A stretch of DNA of 64,000 nt, taken from positions 1 through 64,000 of IMG/VR virus record IMGVR_UViG_3300042465_007929; one strand, 5' to 3'. The notes under the pieces were generated by a model, which saw nothing but the letters and a program-made list of their open reading frames with translations, ran no database searches and was not told where the DNA came from. Position numbers and translations under genes: made by a program. Source of the DNA: a virus. This document shows, one piece after another, positions 60,219 to 64,000 of the stretch. Numbering within the stretch: the first letter of the stretch is position 1; every line of letters begins with the position of its first letter.

Positions 60219-60626
60219 TTATAAATAAATTCCTTGGCTTTCAAAAAACTCTAAACAAACATGATCGTTTGGATAGATCTCTAGTAATTTTAAATTGTTG
60301 GTTTGACAAAATTCATATTTTTTATCATCCCTTTTTAATTGTTGTAAATATTTAAGGCGATTCCCATGAAAAAATTTTATAAATTTAGTATGTTGTGCGC
60401 CCTGCACTTCTATCATGATCTTTTTATTAGCATTATAAAAGTCGAAACTTAATCGTGTTCCAACTAATCTAAATTCTTCAAAAACAATGTCATGTTGCCA
60501 ATATGGTTGAAGAAATTGTTTTACCTCAAATTGAAATTTGCTCCTGCTTTTTAAATTCCAATCTATTAGATATTTTTTAGCATTTTTAAGATTTAATTCT
60601 CGACCATTAATGCCTATAAATCTCAT
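60219..60626 (-). CDS. PD-(D/E)XK endonuclease-like protein (135 aa)
   Basis: The core VFEEFRLVGTRLSFDFYNAN, then KKIMIEVQGAQHTKFIKFF, has the E...D...ExQ plan of small restriction-endonuclease-fold enzymes. KLLEIYPNDH follows. Similar proteins are common next to recA-like genes in phages and probably cut branched or damaged DNA. It overlaps the RecA gene by 4 nt. Confidence 0.75.
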   Translation of the reverse strand: MRFIGINGRELNLKNAKKYLIDWNLKSRSKFQFEVKQFLQPYWQHDIVFEEFRLVGTRLSFDFYNANKKIMIEVQGAQHTKFIKFFHGNRLKYLQQLKRDDKKYEFCQTNNLKLLEIYPNDHVCLEFFESQGIYL

Positions 60627-61771
60627 GCGTTTAGATTATTAATTGATGCTTTAAAGTAATTAACTAAAAATTCACAGAGCTTATTATCATCTTCAATAAT
60701 TTTGAAGAGATTATTATCTCCTTGGATAGTTTCTGGAAACTCAAAGCCATTCTCTACAAGAAGTTCTTTAAACTCCTCAACAGGTTTGATCCACGCACCC
60801 CTTTTTTCGATAAACTCCCAAGCATAAAGAAGATCAACAATTTCTTTTTGCACCCAAATTGAAGTACCATTTTTACGACCATATCGAATGGGGTAAGTAA
60901 TAGTCATATTGGTTTTTTCATTAGGTGACTTTTTAATAGTTGCTTTAGCAAAATGTCCAATAATTGGATTCTTTTTAATATCAATAGTTTTATTAGCTGA
61001 ATCCTGAAGAATAAGATCGCCCTTATAACGAGGTTCAAACTCTACAATATAATTTGCAAAGTGAAGAAGAGCATTTCCTCCAGTAGCACTAGTCTGACGA
61101 ATTGGGGCTTTCGAATATGGATCTAGTTTAATATCAGCACGAACTTGACTGATAAAAATTGCCATGTGACCACGCTTAGTCAAAGCAATAGAAAGTCGCT
61201 TCATAAAATTGGCAGCAATAACCGCGCCACCAGCAACCTTGTTGCTATCTTCAAATGATTTATCAAGATCACCTTTTGTGATGAGTCCATCAACAGAATC
61301 AAGCAGGAAGCAATATTTTGTTTTCTCGTCATTCTTAGCAACAAGCTCTCTCATTACATCTACAACAGTTTCATAGATATTGCTTTCAAAAACAAAACAA
61401 GTGCCAGCCACCCATTCTTCTGCCGAAAAGACAAATCTAACTCCAGATCGTTCTCTCATTTCTGGGGATAGCCTTCCTTCTGCTTTAATATAAAAGCCTT
61501 TGGCATTTGGAAGATTATTGCAAAAGTTCTTCATAACCTCCAATGACTCAGAAGTCTTTCCGCCTTCATTCATACCAACAAAACGATGCAGTCCGGGTCC
61601 AAATCCACCTCCCAGTTGCAGATCAAATTGAAGAGATCCGCTAGAGACTTTGTAGTCAATTTCATCTTCAAAATTATAATGATCTTCTTTATTAGTTTTC
61701 AAAAAAGAACCAAGAACACTTTGCGAACTTGGAATTTCTTTGCTGACTTTTTCTTCTTTAATTTTACTCAT
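60623..61771 (-). CDS. recA: RecA/UvsX-type recombinase (382 aa)
   Basis: The Walker A is GMNEGGKT (about 63-70), the Walker B YCFLLDSVDG (about 153-162), and the DNA-binding loop 2 region has ATGGNALLHFANYIVEF. It is slightly longer than bacterial RecA, with an extra C-terminal segment. It pairs homologous DNA in recombination-dependent replication and repair. It overlaps the genes on both sides by 4-8 nt. Confidence 0.9.
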   Translation of the reverse strand: MSKIKEEKVSKEIPSSQSVLGSFLKTNKEDHYNFEDEIDYKVSSGSLQFDLQLGGGFGPGLHRFVGMNEGGKTSESLEVMKNFCNNLPNAKGFYIKAEGRLSPEMRERSGVRFVFSAEEWVAGTCFVFESNIYETVVDVMRELVAKNDEKTKYCFLLDSVDGLITKGDLDKSFEDSNKVAGGAVIAANFMKRLSIALTKRGHMAIFISQVRADIKLDPYSKAPIRQTSATGGNALLHFANYIVEFEPRYKGDLILQDSANKTIDIKKNPIIGHFAKATIKKSPNEKTNMTITYPIRYGRKNGTSIWVQKEIVDLLYAWEFIEKRGAWIKPVEEFKELLVENGFEFPETIQGDNNLFKIIEDDNKLCEFLVNYFKASINNLNA

Positions 61772-62120
61772 TTAAAAATTGTTTTGTTGTTTTTTTTCTT
61801 TGTTTTACCTCTATGTCTTCACCTATCTTGTCTCCAATAGAATAACTCTCATACTTGCTAGAGTCAACCCTAAAGTTAAATGCTGTAAATTTTAAATCCA
61901 TCTTCATCTTTAATTTATCACATACAATATAAGCGAGAGATTCAAATTTCTGGTCGAAAGAAACAATATTCATAAATTCTTCAGAATATCTTTCACAAAG
62001 ATCATTTAAAATCTTCATTTCTCGCATATAAAAAAGACGCTTATCCTTCGTGGGAACAAGCGTCAGTCTAGAAAGAATATCTTTCTTGTTGATTTTTTTC
62101 TTTGCTTTCTTTTTAGCCAC
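61764..62120 (-). CDS. Basic hypothetical protein (118 aa)
   Basis: The N-terminus is a lysine-rich stretch (MAKKKAKKKINKKDILSRLT), followed by helices (RLFYMREMKILNDLCERYSE). It overlaps recA and the dehydratase gene by 8 nt. It may bind nucleic acid, perhaps as a recombination accessory factor, but this is only from position and charge. Confidence 0.6.
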   Translation of the reverse strand: MAKKKAKKKINKKDILSRLTLVPTKDKRLFYMREMKILNDLCERYSEEFMNIVSFDQKFESLAYIVCDKLKMKMDLKFTAFNFRVDSSKYESYSIGDKIGEDIEVKQRKKTTKQFLNE

Positions 62121-63159
62121 GCCCTATTTTAAGCTCTTCAATGTCATTGTCAATCATTTTTTTCACAAGACCTTTAAAGTCTGTTTTGGGTTCCCAATCA
62201 ATAAACGCTCTAGCGTTAGTTGAATCTCCCCATAAAAGCTCTACTTCTGCTGGTCTGTAAAATTTTGGATTAATTTTTACTACGGTTTTACTATTGACGA
62301 TAAACTCTTCATCTTCTGGGTGTCCGGTAGTATTTCTCCATGATCCATTCAAACCTGCATACCAAAAAGCTAACTCTACAAATTCTCTAATAGAATGAGT
62401 TTCATTGGATGATAGAACATATTCTTTTGGGGAATCTTGATTCAACATCAACCAAACTCCATTAATAAAATCTTCAGCATCGCTCCAATCTCTTTTCGCA
62501 TCTAAGTTGCCAAGCTCAAGAGAATTATAGTCTTGTCCATTATCAATTGCATTTTTAATACGAGCAACTGATTTTGTGATTTTACGAGTAACAAACTCTT
62601 CTCCCCTACGAGTGCCTTCGTGATTAAACAGCCAACCTTGGATTGCAAAAAGATTATAAGACTCCCTGTAAACCTTGACAAGGTGTCTTGCTGACGCTTT
62701 GGATGCTCCATAAGGGCTTCTTGGGCGAAGAGGATGAGCTTCATCCTGCGGTACATAAGCGACATCTCCAAACTCTTCAGAAGATCCTGCGTTATAATAA
62801 CGGCAATTCGGAGCAAACTTTCTGATAGCTTCTAATTGGTATAGAACTGCCATACAATTTGTATTCATATGATTAACTGGCATAGTCCAACTATTACCGA
62901 CAAATGAATTAGCAGCAAAATTAATAAAATAATCTGGTTGTTCGATACGAATAACTTCCTCTACGTTTTGTGAATCTGTAATGTCTAAATCAATTAATTT
63001 AAATCTTGGATTATTTTTAAGATGGTCTATATTTTTATGATTAACAACGCTTAATCTTCTAACTCCAGCAATAACTGTATGCTCGGTATTTTCAAGAAGA
63101 AAATCAGCCATAAAACTTCCGTCTTGCCCTGTAACTCCTGTAATAATTATTTTTTTCAT
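62113..63159 (-). CDS. gmd: GDP-mannose 4,6-dehydratase
   Basis: The 348-aa SDR enzyme has the NADP-binding loop ITGVTGQDGSFMADF (about 5-19), a Thr/Ser-Tyr-Lys active site (NAGSSEEFG, then SPYGASKASA), and the GMD phrase NHEGTRRGEEFVTRKITKSV. It makes GDP-4-keto-6-deoxymannose, the precursor of GDP-fucose, rhamnose-type and perosamine sugars. The start TAATG overlaps a 22-codon leader ORF. The downstream modifying reductase is not in the window, but a mannosyltransferase-type gene lies directly upstream. Confidence 0.93.
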   Translation of the reverse strand: MKKIIITGVTGQDGSFMADFLLENTEHTVIAGVRRLSVVNHKNIDHLKNNPRFKLIDLDITDSQNVEEVIRIEQPDYFINFAANSFVGNSWTMPVNHMNTNCMAVLYQLEAIRKFAPNCRYYNAGSSEEFGDVAYVPQDEAHPLRPRSPYGASKASARHLVKVYRESYNLFAIQGWLFNHEGTRRGEEFVTRKITKSVARIKNAIDNGQDYNSLELGNLDAKRDWSDAEDFINGVWLMLNQDSPKEYVLSSNETHSIREFVELAFWYAGLNGSWRNTTGHPEDEEFIVNSKTVVKINPKFYRPAEVELLWGDSTNARAFIDWEPKTDFKGLVKKMIDNDIEELKIGRG

Positions 63160-63227
63160 TATTTATTATACAGTATAATCATTTTATCTATTTGATTTTC
63201 TATATATTTTCTTAAATTTATAATCAT
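63159..63227 (-). CDS. Possible 22-codon leader ORF with strong ribosome-binding site
   Basis: The frame encodes MIINLRKYIENQIDKMIILY then NK, ending in TAATG so that its stop overlaps the gmd start. AAGGAGG lies 6 nt before its ATG, unusually good for this genome. The same site is within a hairpin (ATCCT/AGGAT), so translation could be controlled there. The peptide itself may be unimportant. Confidence 0.4.
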   Translation of the reverse strand: MIINLRKYIENQIDKMIILYNK

Positions 63228-63259
63228 CGCCATCCTCCTTGAAGGATAGATGTATTCGA

Positions 63260-64000
63260 TTAATAAGTATTTATAATTTCTGTGTTATGATAAATATTTC
63301 CGTGTTGATATATTATATCTTTGAAAAATAAAAACTTGTCCTTATTTTCTAGTGAATTTAAAGCTATATATCTTATTATATGATCTCCCCAACGATATTT
63401 ATAAATACCTGCTGTTTCATCTAAATATTTATAAAATAATTGATATTCACTCGAATTAAACCATTCTAAATTAAAAATTTCAAAATTAGTATAAAAAACT
63501 CTTCTATAATGAAATTCTTTTTCATTATTAAAAATTTTATCCTTATTAATTTTTTTGAAATATTTTTCTGAAATTTCCCATAAGTCTTTTATTACTGCTG
63601 GATGATCATGTTGTATATTAATGTATCCATAAATAGAATTATTTTTATTCATATCTAAAAATACATCTGATTTTATTTTATCTAAAATAAATGAATCAGT
63701 ATCTAATCTCCAAATATACTTATAGTCTTTAAGTATATCTTGTTTAAAAATTTCTCCAGTAAAAAAACGACACATATGTCTATATCCCATAGAAAATCCT
63801 ATATGATTTGAATCTTGTGGGTGAGGAAAGTATTCTGGTATTTCCGCTAAAATATCAGCATTATAATTTGGAATTTCAAAAGATATTTCTTGAAATATTA
63901 AATTAATTTTAAAAGTTTTAATTAAATTAGCTATTTCATATTTACAAAAGTCTTTTTCATGAAAACATATTACATCACATGGATAATCATCTAGATAAAA
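63260..64000 (-). CDS. GT15 (KRE2/MNT1-type) glycosyltransferase, N-terminus outside the window
   Basis: The frame is open from the right edge; an internal ATG at 63790 is not the start, because the upstream 70 codons read naturally (ISFEIPNYN and so on). Conserved stretches match the fungal alpha-1,2-mannosyltransferase family: MGYRHMCRFFTGEIF, YKYIWRLDTDSFIL, IYGYINIQHDHP, FYTNFEIFNLEWF and YKYRWGDHIIRYIAL, ending with a KDIIYQHGNIYH tail. The Asp in RLDTDS is the donor-metal DxD. It probably uses GDP-mannose, in line with the neighbouring gmd gene. Confidence 0.78.
   Translation of the reverse strand, partial: FYLDDYPCDVICFHEKDFCKYEIANLIKTFKINLIFQEISFEIPNYNADILAEIPEYFPHPQDSNHIGFSMGYRHMCRFFTGEIFKQDILKDYKYIWRLDTDSFILDKIKSDVFLDMNKNNSIYGYINIQHDHPAVIKDLWEISEKYFKKINKDKIFNNEKEFHYRRVFYTNFEIFNLEWFNSSEYQLFYKYLDETAGIYKYRWGDHIIRYIALNSLENKDKFLFFKDIIYQHGNIYHNTEIINTY

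Noticed and set aside
52383-61771. Intein in the polymerase, helicase or RecA genes
   Set aside because: Lengths fit the families and no Hint-domain blocks or splice-junction residues were seen.
1-64000. Alternative code with TAG read as an amino acid
   Set aside because: Conserved genes are intact under the standard code, and TAG ends two genes (29564, 48545) in sensible places; its rarity fits AT-rich stop preference.

Overview
This window is an interior piece of a large, AT-rich tailed-phage (Caudoviricetes) genome. It contains lambda-type tail-tip genes (L, K-like JAMM protease, I, J), lysis genes, a complete phage-encoded replisome, a tRNA array with homing endonucleases, and many tiny overlapping early genes. 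Terminase, portal, capsid and tape-measure genes are not here, so the head module lies outside. The lambda-like tail tip suggests a siphovirus. The host cannot be named. Clear sigma70-type promoters (TTGACA/TATAAT-like, 16-17 bp spacers) are present. The BspA-like leucine-rich repeats, DUF285 repeats and autotransporter-type repeats recall surface proteins of Bacteroidota, Verrucomicrobiota and similar bacteria, but that is only a hint.

Layout. 1-10 kb (minus): dense small genes, mostly unknown, with a metallophosphoesterase, two lipoprotein candidates, a cREC-type receiver protein, a thioredoxin fusion and a 3D-domain protein; a LAGLIDADG endonuclease sits beside the metallophosphoesterase. 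10-15 kb (plus): three tandem LRR proteins and a sulfotransferase. 15.6-21.3 kb: tRNA/ncRNA region with nine confident tRNAs (mostly reading A/U-ending codons), a 69-nt RNA that looks like a tmRNA without its message domain, and a coding-free stretch of about 1.2 kb that reads as a giant structured RNA with three copies of one module and a tRNA-like element lacking a normal anticodon arm. 21.5-24.3 kb (minus): HNH nuclease, ThyX, glycosyltransferase, MazG-like enzyme. 24.3-32 kb (minus): endolysin, holin candidate and fibre/adhesin-like proteins. 33-43.4 kb (plus): tail tip. 43.4-50 kb (minus): small proteins, acetyltransferase, glycosyltransferases and a pseudokinase-like protein. 50-62 kb (minus): ClpA-like unfoldase, DNA polymerase III alpha split into PHP-like and polymerase genes with a DnaQ exonuclease gene between them, PD-(D/E)XK nucleases, primase, DnaB helicase, RecA. 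62-64 kb (minus): GDP-mannose 4,6-dehydratase and a truncated GT15 (KRE2/MNT1-type) glycosyltransferase.

How it fits together: the minus-strand genes overlap by 1-14 nt in long operons. The replication genes make a self-sufficient DnaE-type replisome. Sugar-nucleotide, glycosyltransferase and sulfotransferase genes suggest the phage alters glycans on its virion or on the host surface. The tRNAs fit an AT-rich codon bias, and the RNA region between 15.6 and 21.4 kb is the most unusual part of the window.
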